From contig NZ_JACEGD010000007.1 of the NCBI RefSeq assembly GCF_016031635.1, forward strand, positions 153,608 through 217,607: 64,000 bases of DNA, given 5' to 3'. Numbering within the stretch: the stretch's first letter is position 1; each line of letters starts with the position of its first letter. Positions 36,766-46,136 of this stretch are shown in pieces. The DNA is from Bradyrhizobium diversitatis. Its GTDB lineage: Bacteria > Pseudomonadota > Alphaproteobacteria > Rhizobiales > Xanthobacteraceae. The notes beneath the pieces are model-generated. The model was not told where the DNA came from. It worked only from the letters and a program-made list of their open reading frames with translations, and did no database searches. The translations under genes and the position numbers were made by a program.

Positions 36766-37487
36766 AGATGAGCAATCCCACAGCTATCATCTTTGACTGG
36801 GGTAACACCCTTTGCGACTATCCATTACGGACGGAGGCCGAACAGATTGAGTTCTTGCATGATTTCCTCACCGATTCGTCCAGCTTTACACATTTGTCTA
36901 CTGTCACAGCGCCGAGATCCATCGCCAGCGCAACATTGCAGGCGCTGAACAGAGAGCGCGAGGATTGTCGTGTGATTTCTTTCGCCGACCGGTTCAGAAG
37001 CGTACTGGCACCCGACATTGATGACGTGGATGCAACGCTACTCGAGCTGCGCCTCTGCAAAAGACTCTTTGCTACCGGCCAGCTCATGCCACAAGCGGAG
37101 AAAGTCATTGCTACAGTTCGCCGAATGGGCTACCGGACGGCGATCTTGTCTAATACGCCTTGGGGAACGAGCCACAGGTTGTGGCGAGCCGAGGTAGCTC
37201 GGCATACAAATGTCAGCCGCGACTGCGATCCTGTCATGTTCTGCGGCGATTGCGGTTATCGCAAGCCCAGCCAAGCCGCCTTCGAAGCCTGTCTGAGCTT
37301 TTTGCGTGAGGCGCCAGACAGGGTCATCATGGTAGGTGATAGCCTTCGCTCGGATGTGCTTGGAGCACGCGGCGCGGGATGCCGAGCAGTCTGGTTTTGC
37401 CGTGACGTCTCGTTGCCGAAAGAAGAATCGGTCGCTGTCATTACGACGCTCTATGATATCGTTGCGCTCCTCGAGAAGAGCGCATAA
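36762..37487 (+). CDS. HAD-superfamily hydrolase coupled to the PurC-like gene
   Basis: The protein has 241 aa; its ATG overlaps the PurC-like stop (ATGA). HAD motifs: AIIFDWGNTLCDYP (motif I; note DWGNT, with Gly then Asn in place of the second Asp of phosphatases), TAILSNTPWG (motif II), YRKPSQAAFEACL (motif III Lys) and MVGDSLRSDVLGARGAGC (motif IV). The missing second acidic residue in motif I suggests weak or non-phosphatase chemistry, or use of another acid. An associated substrate could be a phosphorylated nucleotide-like compound, given its partner. The substrate is unknown. Confidence 0.8.
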   Translation: MKMSNPTAIIFDWGNTLCDYPLRTEAEQIEFLHDFLTDSSSFTHLSTVTAPRSIASATLQALNREREDCRVISFADRFRSVLAPDIDDVDATLLELRLCKRLFATGQLMPQAEKVIATVRRMGYRTAILSNTPWGTSHRLWRAEVARHTNVSRDCDPVMFCGDCGYRKPSQAAFEACLSFLREAPDRVIMVGDSLRSDVLGARGAGCRAVWFCRDVSLPKEESVAVITTLYDIVALLEKSA

Positions 37488-37539
37488 GCAGTATCGGTAG
37501 TTTCATTTCTAAGAAGCGTTTGGGACTCCGGATGCCTCT

Positions 37540-37840
37540 GCCTCACACTCAGATCTAGCATTACAGTTGCTACGTCGCAGAACCAGTAAGGAGAAGCCCA
37601 CTGCCGAGGGGGAGAAGGTGTGATACTCTTCGCTCCACCGGCACGAGTGCATGCGCGGTCGCATCACCACCTCGCAGATTCGATTCTGCATCGGCAGCGT
37701 CGTTCTTGCCGCGCTAGAGGGAGGCCTTGGCGTAGCTCGGCAACCCCAGCCGGACCTGATGGCCGAGCGCGATCAATTCGCGCCCAATGGAGCGCAGTCG
37801 CGCACGCCTCGATAGCGATCAGGCACTGCGAGCTTGGCTA
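37540..37840 (-). pseudogene. Degenerate IS110/IS1111-type transposase fragment
   Basis: On the minus strand successive frames read LIAIEACATALHWAR, then RELIALGHQVRLGLPSYAKASL, stop, RGKNDAADAES, then ICEVVMRPRM. These match the N-terminal half of IS110/IS1111 transposases (EACATA.HWARE..ALGHEVRL, Y.KPYVKRGKNDAADAEAICE) broken by at least two frameshifts and one stop. It is a dead insertion-sequence remnant in the gap between the HAD and P450 genes. Confidence 0.78.
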
Positions 37841-38290
37841 AGAACGCCAGCAGATCGATCGGTCGCGCAGAAACGCTGGCGTCGTCTCGATAGCCACAAT
37901 GGCTTGTCAACACTCGTTCTCGGTCCGACATTCAGCGACCGGCTCGAGGTCAGTCAACCCAGGCCGCCGCCGCCTGACCGGCCAAGCCGTCACCGGACTT
38001 CAGCGAATACCTCGTGATAACGCTGCAACCAGCTGAGCGGTTGTGCGAGGAACGATTCTCGCAGTGAACGCAAGCTCATGCCCCTCCCAATCATGGTAGG
38101 GGAGGTGCGCTCCGGCTTGCGATATTGTCCGACCTTCAAACCGATCAATCGCTCGCAACCGAAAATCGCTTCAGCCGGCGGGAAACGAGGGGGCGGTCCA
38201 TTCAAAAATCGCGCGAAGCTCTCAGAGCCGCCGTGGGAATTCGCCCAAGCGAGCAAAAGCTAGATGAGAGGTTAAGGCCGGAGGGCAATC
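37841..38290. other. Interval before the P450 gene
   Basis: About 450 bp with no recognised gene. Frame 37990-38256 minus has no motif. It probably includes the P450 promoter. Confidence 0.4.
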
Positions 38291-39532
38291 ATGAATACAA
38301 TATTGACAGGTCACGCGCGCGAGGGGGCATATGACGTTCTTCTGGGCGATCTGGATGTCAGCGACGTCAAGCGCTTTCAGGATGACAGCATTTGGCCCTA
38401 TTTCGAGAGGTTACGAAAGGAAGATCCCATCCACTACTGTCAAGATAGCCCCTACGGTCCCTATTGGTCCATAACGAAATACCACGACATTGTTGCAGTA
38501 AACATGACTCACGGAGTGTTCTCGTCAGAGCAAGGCGTCACGATCGTCGATTTGCCGGAAGAGTATTGGACTCCGAGTTTCATTAAGATGAGCCCTCCGA
38601 AACATGGCGAGCAGCGCAACACGATCAGTCCGATCGTGGCGCCGGAGAACCTGGCCAAGCTCGAGGGCTTGATCCGTCGGCGGGTCAAGGCCGTTCTGGA
38701 TGGCTTGCCGCGCAACGAACCCTTCGATTGGGTCGATAAGGTCTCGATCGAGTTAACGACGCAAATGTTGGCGACGCTGTTTGATTTTCCATTTGAGGAT
38801 CGGCGGCTGCTGACCTACTGGTCGGACGTCGCCGCCACAACTCCGCGGACCGGCCACGAGATCGACACCTGGGAGAAGCGACGGGTGGTCTTGTCCGGGT
38901 GCTTGGACTATTTCACAAGACTTTGGAACGAGCGCAAAAATGCCGAGCCCCACGCCGACTTGATTTCGATGATGGCGCACTCACCAGCGACGCGGAATAT
39001 GGAGCCACGTGAGTTCCTTGGAAACCTCATCCTGCTGATCGTGGGCGGGAACGACACCACACGCAATTCGATGAGTGGAAGCGTGTTGTTCATGAACCAG
39101 AATCCGTCGGAGCTGCGGAAGCTACGCGAGACTCCTCGGCTCGTGTCGAGCGCCGTCTCCGAGATCATACGCTACCAGACGCCGATCGCACACATGCGCC
39201 GCACTGCCACGGTCGATATCGTGATAGGTAACAAGCATATCAGACGAGGCGATAAGGTCGTCATGTGGTACATTTCCGGGAATCGGGACGATGAGGCCAT
39301 CGACCAGGCCGACAGCTTCATCATTGATCGGAAGAACCCACGGCAACATCTCTCGTTTGGGTTCGGCATCCATCGCTGCGTCGGAAGACACCTTGCTGAA
39401 CTGCAGCTGAGGATTCTTTGGGAGGAAATGCTGAATAGGCGCCTCGACATCAAGGTTGTCGGCGATCCGGAACGCGTCGCATCTAACTTCGTGCACGGTT
39501 ATTCCGCCCTCCCCGTGCAGATGGCAGCTTAG
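38291..39532 (+). CDS. Cytochrome P450
   Basis: The protein has 413 aa with GGAGG before the ATG. Soluble bacterial P450: I-helix oxygen-binding motif LIVGGNDTTRNSMSG, K-helix SEIIRYQTPIAHMRRTA (ExxR), and heme loop LSFGFGIHRCVGRHLAELQLRILWEE with Cys363 as the thiolate ligand. The opening, SIWPYFERLRKEDPIHYC and GPYWSITKYHDIVAV, fits the CYP124/125/153-like clade that hydroxylates alkyl, terpene or sterol-type substrates. No ferredoxin or reductase gene adjoins, so redox partners must come from elsewhere. It does not look like one of the gibberellin-operon P450s, as no such neighbours are present. Confidence 0.93.
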   Translation: MNTILTGHAREGAYDVLLGDLDVSDVKRFQDDSIWPYFERLRKEDPIHYCQDSPYGPYWSITKYHDIVAVNMTHGVFSSEQGVTIVDLPEEYWTPSFIKMSPPKHGEQRNTISPIVAPENLAKLEGLIRRRVKAVLDGLPRNEPFDWVDKVSIELTTQMLATLFDFPFEDRRLLTYWSDVAATTPRTGHEIDTWEKRRVVLSGCLDYFTRLWNERKNAEPHADLISMMAHSPATRNMEPREFLGNLILLIVGGNDTTRNSMSGSVLFMNQNPSELRKLRETPRLVSSAVSEIIRYQTPIAHMRRTATVDIVIGNKHIRRGDKVVMWYISGNRDDEAIDQADSFIIDRKNPRQHLSFGFGIHRCVGRHLAELQLRILWEEMLNRRLDIKVVGDPERVASNFVHGYSALPVQMAA

Positions 39533-40182
39533 GCAATAGGCTCCTCCTTGCAATCGATCTGAGATGAGCCGGAGCTTGCAACCGTGAGCCGGTCCGAGCA
39601 GCTCTACTCTGACAGAGGGATCTCTCAGTGACCCTCAAGTTTTTTTGGCTCCCGATGCGAAGCTCCCATCTCCGAATCCGCTTGACGACGACACTCAATT
39701 CCAGGAGGCGCGTTGATCACGTTCGCGGGCGACTTTACGAGAAAAGCCGCTTGGGCTCGGGATCTTGCCCCGTCTGCACTTTGATTTGCGCGTTCAGACA
39801 GAGGATAGGAAGATAAGCAGCCAAGCCGGCTATAGATGAGTACCTTCGTATCAAAGCAACCATAGTGATGGCGCCAGCCTAGGCAGGCGGGTACCGAGCT
39901 GATCGGAGATCCCGTCCTTTTGGAAACGTCACGACGGCTGCTTCCAGACACGCCAGCTTCTCAATTCTGTTCGCGAGGCGCGGCTTGTTTGACCGTTCCG
40001 CACGACCGATGTTTTTGCCTTCTCGGTGGGGCCGTCGCAAGTGAGGTCTTGGCCGATAGGTGGACGTGCAGCAAAGGCAAATGCCACATCTGATGCCAAG
40101 TGTGACTTGGCGTGAAACTGCCAGATGGCTCGCGGACATTCGCTTTCAAGAAAATATTTCGCCGAGGGAATAACGGCCGAAT
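39533..40182. other. Intergenic interval between convergent P450 and porin genes
   Basis: About 650 bp; only short overlapping frames without motifs. The porin terminator lies at its right edge. Confidence 0.45.
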
Positions 40183-40221
40183 AAAAAGTAGGCCTCCGGC
40201 GGGCATGCCAGAGGCCTACTT
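40183..40221 (-). terminator. Rho-independent terminator of the porin gene
   Basis: On the minus strand a perfect 11-bp stem AAGTAGGCCTC/GAGGCCTACTT with a 14-nt loop is followed by a run of T. It lies about 47 bp after the porin stop. Confidence 0.9.
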
Positions 40222-40267
40222 GGAGGTCATATTAAATGGTCCAGCACTTCTCCTTCAGCAAAAAAAA

Positions 40268-41797
40268 CTACCAGTTGCGTTGAGCCCGGAGCAGCAGCGT
40301 GAGGCTGTTTTGGTCTTTCAGCTCGTACGCCGCGCCTGGTTTGGCCACACTCGCTTGCAGCGGCATGATCAACGTGCTTCCGCTCGCATACTTCTGATCG
40401 AGCATGGTGTAGGTAAAGTCGGCCGAGAAGGTCAGGTTTTTCACGGGGGTCCAGCGCGTGATCACACCAACAGCCGAATAATTGAAATCGGGATTACAAC
40501 CAGCAAGACCACTTGACAGTGCCAAGCTTGGAACGAGCGCGCTGCAGATGTAGCCCTTGGCGTTGCTGTTGTAGCGCACCGCAGCCCATGCTCCGTAGAG
40601 GCCAGTGCTCCAGTACGGATCCCAATTGTGATTGTAACCGGCGCGGAAACCATACGTTGTAGTCAACTCTTGGCTTGCGCCCGCGACGAACACGCTATCA
40701 GAGACGCCACCGATACCGATGCTCTGGTAAGCACCCGCGAGGCCGGTGCCGCCATACATCGCGTACGTAGTCGCCATCAGATCCTGGAAGTTGTAGCGGC
40801 TTGCGCCGTTGGTGTACACACCAGACAGGTTGATTGAGTCCCCCGCGCCCGTCGGGACGTTTTTGATCGACAATGCCAACTGGGCGGCCCAGCCCCACTT
40901 GTCGGCGGGATGCCCGCTTGTCTCAGCCGCGCCATAGTACGCAACATGGTTGTCGTGCGCAGCGAAGGAGCCCTGGAAGAGCCCCCAGGCCTGATCTACC
41001 CGAACCGTGGCGATCAAGTCCGGAGCGCGCGAACCACCGATATCATTGGCGCCGTAGGCGCCGATCGCAAGACCGTTGACGGTCGCGCCGCTGATGTTCC
41101 AGATATTCGTCGTGTTGTAGGCGACCTGATCCTGTGCCGAGAACGATGCCGTGACGCCCTGACCGAAATCGGCAGTGTAGGTGAACTGATTCACGCCAGT
41201 GACCGCGCTGCCGCCGCCCGGCAACCCGTCAAAAAGGTTGGCCGGATAATTCGTCCAAGGTGCGGAGAATTGTGAGACCGCCTTACCCATTGTAAAGCCG
41301 GCGAACTGGATGAAAGCGTAGTAGACGCCAAGCGAACCACCCGAGATTGCGCCGGAACCGCTGGCGCCAGTATAGCTCGTGGAGCCGTTCACGGCGGTCG
41401 TACCGGCGCCGGTATAGCTCCCCGCCGTCCAGGTGAACACGCCATTGAAGAAGGTGCGGAGCATGCCGTATTCAGTCGCCGTGCGCGTGTCGGTATCGAG
41501 GCTCGCGCGAGAGCGCGTGCTGTAATAGTCGCTCAGGCGGTTGTGTGCGCCCCCCACGCTGTTGTTGGCTGCATCATAATGAGCGCTGCTACCAAGCACG
41601 GTCTCAACGCGCAGGTAACCTCCCAGTTTGATGCACGTGTCCGTACCTGGAATGTAGTAGAAGCCGGCACCATACAGCGAGCAAATCCGGACGTATTCGA
41701 CCGCTTTGGCCTTGACGGGGAGATCTGCAGCTTGCGCTCCGGCTACGGCGATCAGACACGTCGCTGATCCGAGCAAAAGCCTCTTCGCCATCTTCAT
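40268..41797 (-). CDS. Porin (alphaproteobacterial Omp2b/Ropb type)
   Basis: The protein has 509 aa from ATG 41797. Signal peptide KMAKRLLLGSATCLIAVAGAQAADLPVKAK, then the porin opening VEYVRICSLYGAGFYYIPGTDTCIKLGGYLRVE, the family hallmark in Bradyrhizobium, Brucella and relatives. Many Gly/Ala/Thr-rich strands follow, and the protein ends TLLLRAQRNW with the aromatic C-terminal residue needed for barrel assembly. It forms a trimeric 16-strand general diffusion pore. It is monocistronic, with its own terminator. Such porins are usually multi-copy in Bradyrhizobium. Confidence 0.94.
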   Translation of the reverse strand: MKMAKRLLLGSATCLIAVAGAQAADLPVKAKAVEYVRICSLYGAGFYYIPGTDTCIKLGGYLRVETVLGSSAHYDAANNSVGGAHNRLSDYYSTRSRASLDTDTRTATEYGMLRTFFNGVFTWTAGSYTGAGTTAVNGSTSYTGASGSGAISGGSLGVYYAFIQFAGFTMGKAVSQFSAPWTNYPANLFDGLPGGGSAVTGVNQFTYTADFGQGVTASFSAQDQVAYNTTNIWNISGATVNGLAIGAYGANDIGGSRAPDLIATVRVDQAWGLFQGSFAAHDNHVAYYGAAETSGHPADKWGWAAQLALSIKNVPTGAGDSINLSGVYTNGASRYNFQDLMATTYAMYGGTGLAGAYQSIGIGGVSDSVFVAGASQELTTTYGFRAGYNHNWDPYWSTGLYGAWAAVRYNSNAKGYICSALVPSLALSSGLAGCNPDFNYSAVGVITRWTPVKNLTFSADFTYTMLDQKYASGSTLIMPLQASVAKPGAAYELKDQNSLTLLLRAQRNW

Positions 41798-42281
41798 TAA
41801 TAGTCCTCCAAACTGTTGCACTTCACACGCGGTCGCTCCGCCCTACGTAGTACGACGACCTCGCTCCTGACCCATCGCTCTCTATTGCAGGGCCTTCTCC
41901 AACGCCGCACCGACTGAGTGAACCAGTGAACGTCGCCGTGCGGGTTATTCCGCCGCTTGCGTGCCTATGTGTGTCAGATTGCTTTCGTAAAAGGCGCGCG
42001 AAGTTTGTGTCGAATGCACGAAGGGGTCGCCCAACGCCTAGACCGTGCTCTATCGGAGTCAGTACGGTGCGTTCCACACCAAATGGCATCAGAAGATTTC
42101 GTTTGATGTTGTCCAACGATTGAACATTTCGGAACGCGCCCGGCCGATCGACGCGATCGAGCGCCGCTGAACCTCTATTGTTCTCAATTCATTGTTTCAT
42201 GGACGCATGCAGTGCGATCTGCGTGACGCCATTGATCACGCAGAGTCATGGCAACAGATGAAAGCGGCGGCTCCGGTAGGC
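41798..42281. other. Intergenic interval (porin promoter region)
   Basis: About 480 bp upstream of the porin and downstream of the Crp-like gene. No credible gene or terminator is seen; no sigma-54 element in the porin orientation. Confidence 0.4.
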
Positions 42282-43145
42282 CTAAGTAGGCCGTCGGACC
42301 GGTGTCGGCAGCCGTTCCACACCCGCTGGATGGTCCACGCAAGCGTATGTGCTCGCAATAACACCATAACAGCAGCACGCCTTTTGTTGGAGGCGCTTTT
42401 GGTCGTGCACCTGCAAGACACCGCGCATCTTGCGGATTAAACCCTGTTCTTCAAATCGAAGAAGCGCCCTCGTTACACCTGAACGAGGTAACCCGAGAGC
42501 GACGGATACGTAATCGTGTGTGACTGGAAGGACGTTGCCGTCGAGTGCGTCGCAGGCCAGACAAACCCAGCTCGCCAAGCGCCGTTCGAGTTCGTGTCGA
42601 ACTCCACATAAGGCCGTCTGCGCACAGTGCGTGCTGAGGGTTTGATAGTATCTCAAGACACCTTCGAGAATTTTCGGGCGTTCGCTCATCACGCGACGCA
42701 GATGGTCGGCATGAATTCTCAGTGCGCCTCCAGGAAACAGTACAACAGACTGCTGTGTCGCAATATTGCCTCCAACCACGAGCGAGAGTCCGACCGCGCC
42801 CGAATATCCTACAACTGCCGTCTCAAGCATACTTCCATGGGCAACGACCCTGAGCGAGACCAAACCCGAGTCTATGAAATACACGTGATTAAGATTTTTT
42901 TTCGGCTCTTGCAGGACCATGCGCTCAGTCAGGACAACGGGCTCAAGGAACTCCCCTATCGCTGCGAGATCCTGCAGAGAAAGATTCGCGAGAATGGCAT
43001 TTTTGACAAAGCGCCTCTTGTTCGGGCGCACGATGCCGGTGCCAGGCCGAGGACGCATCGACGGATTGGTCTGTTCGGGAGTCACGTCGTTCAACTCGAT
43101 TGCTGTACTAGCAAAGGGATATCTCAGAGTGGGCAACACGGTCAC
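42282..43145 (-). CDS. Crp/Fnr-family transcriptional regulator ending the ABC operon
   Basis: The protein has 287 aa from GTG 43145, which overlaps the permease stop (GTGA); ATG 43055 (MRPRPGTG) is an alternative. Cyclic-nucleotide-binding-like N-terminal domain (AAIGEFLEPVVLTERMVLQEP, VYFIDSGLVSLRVVA), dimer helix, and a Crp-type winged helix (RLASWVCLACDAL, VTHDYVSVALGLPRSGVTRALLRFEEQGLIRKMRG). There is no FNR cysteine set. The C-terminal 35 residues are a drifted tail. As the last member of the transporter operon it may control the cluster. A CpdA-like phosphodiesterase gene sits on the divergent arm, so a link to cyclic nucleotide is possible but unproven. Confidence 0.82.
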   Translation of the reverse strand: MTVLPTLRYPFASTAIELNDVTPEQTNPSMRPRPGTGIVRPNKRRFVKNAILANLSLQDLAAIGEFLEPVVLTERMVLQEPKKNLNHVYFIDSGLVSLRVVAHGSMLETAVVGYSGAVGLSLVVGGNIATQQSVVLFPGGALRIHADHLRRVMSERPKILEGVLRYYQTLSTHCAQTALCGVRHELERRLASWVCLACDALDGNVLPVTHDYVSVALGLPRSGVTRALLRFEEQGLIRKMRGVLQVHDQKRLQQKACCCYGVIASTYACVDHPAGVERLPTPVRRPT

Positions 43146-43990
43146 TTGACGGCGCCTTTTGCGAGTCCTTCGACAAACCATTTCTGCGCGGCCAGAAAGG
43201 CGATGACGAGGGGGAGCACGACGAGCGTCGATGCAGCCATGAGTGGGCCATAGTCGTTGCCGGCCTCCTCGTTCTTGAACGCCATGATGCCGAGCGGCGG
43301 CGGCATCAGGGACTGGTCGCGCACAGCGATCAGGGGCCAAAACAGATCGTTCCAGTGGCCGACGACCGAGAAGATCGAAAAGGCAATGACAGCCGGCAGC
43401 GCCATTGGCACCATGATCCGCCAGATGATGGCAAGTTCAGAGAGGCCATCGAGGCGGGCGGCGTGAACCACGTCGTCGGGAATGGCCTTGAAGAACTGGC
43501 GGAACAGGAAGATGCCGAACGGGGAGACGACATAGGGGAAAACAAGCGCGGCGTAGGTGTTGAGAATGCCGAGTTGGTAGCAGAGGATGAAGAGCGGCAA
43601 CGAGAGCACCTGGTGCGGCAAGAGCAGACCAATGAGCACCAGGCCGTGGAGCAGATCGCGGCCTGCAAAGCGAAGTTTGGCGAGCGCATAGGCGCAAGGT
43701 GCGCAGACGATGATTTGCAGACCCAGGATCAGAGTACATACGATGAGTCCATTGCCCATGTAGCGTAGCAGTGGAGCTTCGGTCAGCGCCTTCGTATAGT
43801 TCTCGACACCGTAGAACTGCGAAGGCCAAAGAGAGAAATGCGCACGGAATATCTCGCCAGGCGGCTTGACGGACAGCGACACCATCCAAACAAAGGGGAT
43901 CAGAACGAGCGCTCCAGTGACCAGCAGCACGGCGTGTCGAAGAATTGCGGCATACGCCGGCAGATGGGGCGTGGAGGTGCTGGCGCTCAT
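43142..43990 (-). CDS. ABC sugar-type permease (MalG/UgpE family)
   Basis: The protein has 282 aa and six membrane segments, starting AILRHAVLLVTGALVLIPFVWMVSLSVKPPGEIF. The ATPase-contact EAA-like loop is VHAARLDGLSELAIIWRIMVPMALPAV. It belongs to the carbohydrate-uptake-1 family of inner membrane subunits, which import sugars, glycerol-3-phosphate or phosphodiesters. ATGA overlap with the partner permease upstream and GTGA overlap with the Crp-like gene downstream give strict coupling. Confidence 0.92.
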   Translation of the reverse strand: MSASTSTPHLPAYAAILRHAVLLVTGALVLIPFVWMVSLSVKPPGEIFRAHFSLWPSQFYGVENYTKALTEAPLLRYMGNGLIVCTLILGLQIIVCAPCAYALAKLRFAGRDLLHGLVLIGLLLPHQVLSLPLFILCYQLGILNTYAALVFPYVVSPFGIFLFRQFFKAIPDDVVHAARLDGLSELAIIWRIMVPMALPAVIAFSIFSVVGHWNDLFWPLIAVRDQSLMPPPLGIMAFKNEEAGNDYGPLMAASTLVVLPLVIAFLAAQKWFVEGLAKGAVK

Positions 43991-44961
43991 TGGTAGTGCA
44001 CTTTCCTGTCCATGAGTCGGGCTTGGATGAGGGTGAGCGTCACGACGATGGCCAGAAAGACGACCGCAACGGCAGCGCCATATCCGGTGTGTAGGTACTC
44101 AAAGCTCTCCCGATATAGCGTATAGAGCAGCATTTCGGACGCGTGGCCGGGGCCGCCCTGGGTAAGCACTTTCACTGTGTCGAAGGACTCGAACGCTCTT
44201 AACGCCACAACGATGACCACGAACATCGAGACTGGCCCCAGCATCGGCAGTGTAACTGTGCACAGCCGGTCGAGCCAAAGATCAGCTCCATCCACGTCCG
44301 CGGCATCGTAGAGATCCTGAGGGATGCTCTTCAGGCCGGCCAGGAACAGCACCATGGCGTAGCCGAGGTTCTGCCAGATGTCGATGACAGCCAGCACTGA
44401 AAGAGCCGTCTTATCGTCGCGCAGCCAGTTGGCTGTCGGCAGACCAATGGCCGCGAGCGTTTGGTTGACGAGGCCGATCGTGGGATGCAGTAGGGCCTCC
44501 CAAGCGATCGCCATGGCCGTGAGCGTTGCCATGAATGGTAGAAAATGGATGGCGCGGTAAAAGGAGCGACAGGAGTTTCCGCTCTCGATCAGAAGTGCAG
44601 TCAAAAGACCAAGGACGAGAGTGCCCGGCACGACGATCAGGACGTAGATCACGGTGTTGAAGAGCGAGGTTCTAAAGCCATGGTCCGCGAAAACCTCGCG
44701 GAAGTTGGCGAGACCGACAAAAGAAAGGGAACGTGCCCCAAATTGCCAATCGGTGAGCGCGATGATGAAGACGCCGATCATCGGCACGAAGAACAGGACG
44801 AACAGAAAAAAGACTGCCGGCCCCGCCAGAGTCCAGGCTGCCAATGCTTCCTTGAGAACTCGCCTTCGGGCCGACGAAGCAGCCGGCGTCGGAGACGTGC
44901 GATCACTACGGGTCGTTGACCGCTCGTCAGAGGCGCTGGAAAGAGCAAGAGGCCCGCTCAT
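43987..44961 (-). CDS. ABC sugar-type permease (MalF/UgpA family)
   Basis: The protein has 324 aa. A charged 35-residue N-terminus precedes six membrane segments (WTLAGPAVFFLFVLFFVPMIGVFIIALTDWQ and so on). EAA-like loop: LYDAADVDGADLWLDRLCTVTLPMLGPV, followed by the conserved TQGGPGHASEMLLYTLYRESFEYLHTGYGAA. It pairs with the MalG-type permease downstream. Its ATG overlaps the stop of the ATPase gene (ATGA). Confidence 0.92.
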   Translation of the reverse strand: MSGPLALSSASDERSTTRSDRTSPTPAASSARRRVLKEALAAWTLAGPAVFFLFVLFFVPMIGVFIIALTDWQFGARSLSFVGLANFREVFADHGFRTSLFNTVIYVLIVVPGTLVLGLLTALLIESGNSCRSFYRAIHFLPFMATLTAMAIAWEALLHPTIGLVNQTLAAIGLPTANWLRDDKTALSVLAVIDIWQNLGYAMVLFLAGLKSIPQDLYDAADVDGADLWLDRLCTVTLPMLGPVSMFVVIVVALRAFESFDTVKVLTQGGPGHASEMLLYTLYRESFEYLHTGYGAAVAVVFLAIVVTLTLIQARLMDRKVHYQ

Positions 44962-46136
44962 CGGGCGAGCTCCCGGATCGGCGTCACCGATGCCCGGCCA
45001 GATTCCACTCTGCGGCGCAAACGCCGCCCATCGCGGGTAAAGAGAAGCACCCGGTCTGGAAAGACGCGGAGATGCAGGTCTTGGCCGGGGGCAATATGAG
45101 GCGCCCGTTCGGCCAGCAGCCTTGCGACAAGGGGATGGTCGACGCCAGCCAGATCAAGATGGACAAAGAGGTCAGAGCCTATGTGCTCGACCATGCGCAC
45201 GGAACCGGTCAGTGCGCCTGGCCCGCCGTGGTCGGCGAGATGAAAAGCCTCCGGGCGAATTCCAAGGGTGAGAGGCGCACCGGCGAGTGCATCAACCTCG
45301 ATTGCGAGCGTCGAGCCGGCCACATCGATCAGCCCGTGCTCGCGGACTACGCCGTCGAACATGTTGATCTTGGGCGAACCGATGAATTCGGCGACGCGCC
45401 GATCATCGGGATCGGCATAGATGACTTGCGGCGGAGCGACTTGCAACAACTCTCCCTCGAGCATGACCGCTACCCGGTCCGACAGCGTCATGGCCTCGGC
45501 CTGGTCATGGGTGACATAGATGAAGGTGACCCCGAGTCGCTGGTGCAGCTCCTTGATCTCCGCGCGCATCTGCACTCGCAGCTTGGCGTCGAGGTTGGAC
45601 AGCGGCTCGTCCATCAAGAAAACAGCCGGATGGCGCACCATCGCCCGGCCGACCGCCACCCGCTGGCGCTGGCCACCGGAGAGTTGCCCCGGCTTGCGGT
45701 CGAGGAGGTGGCCAATGCCGAGGGACTTGCACGTACGGGTGACTTCCACGTCGATCTCGGCGGCGGTCCGCGCCGTTCCTGGCAGCAGGCGCCCGAGAAG
45801 AGGAAACCTCTGGAAGGCCGAAAGCCTTCGCATCCGCAGCGGCAGCGCCACGTTGGAGGCAACGGTCATGTGCGGATAGAGTGCGTAAGATTGGAACACC
45901 ATCGCCACGTCCCGCCGCTTTGGCCTGAGGCCGTCGACCGCCCGCTCGCCAATCGAAACCGAACCCGCGTCCTGCACCTCGAGACCTGCCAATATGCGCA
46001 GCAGCGTGGACTTTCCGCACCCGGATGGTCCCAAGAGCGTCAGGAACTCACCATCGGCTATCGACAGCGAAACACCCCGGAGGACGGGCGTTGGTCCAAA
46101 GGATTTGGTGATAGATTGAAAAGAGCAGGCGGCCAT
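44958..46136 (-). CDS. ABC transporter ATPase (UgpC/MalK family)
   Basis: The protein has 392 aa. Walker A LLGPSGCGKSTLLRILAGLE, ABC signature LSGGQRQRVAVGRAMVRHP, Walker B VFLMDEPLSNLDAKLR, H-loop YVTHDQAEAM, then a C-terminal TOBE-type regulatory domain. It powers the importer formed with the two permeases and the binding protein. Between Q-loop and signature there is an unusual insert (MRRLSAFQRFPLLGRLLPGT). Its ATG overlaps the RpiR stop (TGATG). Confidence 0.94.
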   Translation of the reverse strand: MAACSFQSITKSFGPTPVLRGVSLSIADGEFLTLLGPSGCGKSTLLRILAGLEVQDAGSVSIGERAVDGLRPKRRDVAMVFQSYALYPHMTVASNVALPLRMRRLSAFQRFPLLGRLLPGTARTAAEIDVEVTRTCKSLGIGHLLDRKPGQLSGGQRQRVAVGRAMVRHPAVFLMDEPLSNLDAKLRVQMRAEIKELHQRLGVTFIYVTHDQAEAMTLSDRVAVMLEGELLQVAPPQVIYADPDDRRVAEFIGSPKINMFDGVVREHGLIDVAGSTLAIEVDALAGAPLTLGIRPEAFHLADHGGPGALTGSVRMVEHIGSDLFVHLDLAGVDHPLVARLLAERAPHIAPGQDLHLRVFPDRVLLFTRDGRRLRRRVESGRASVTPIRELAR

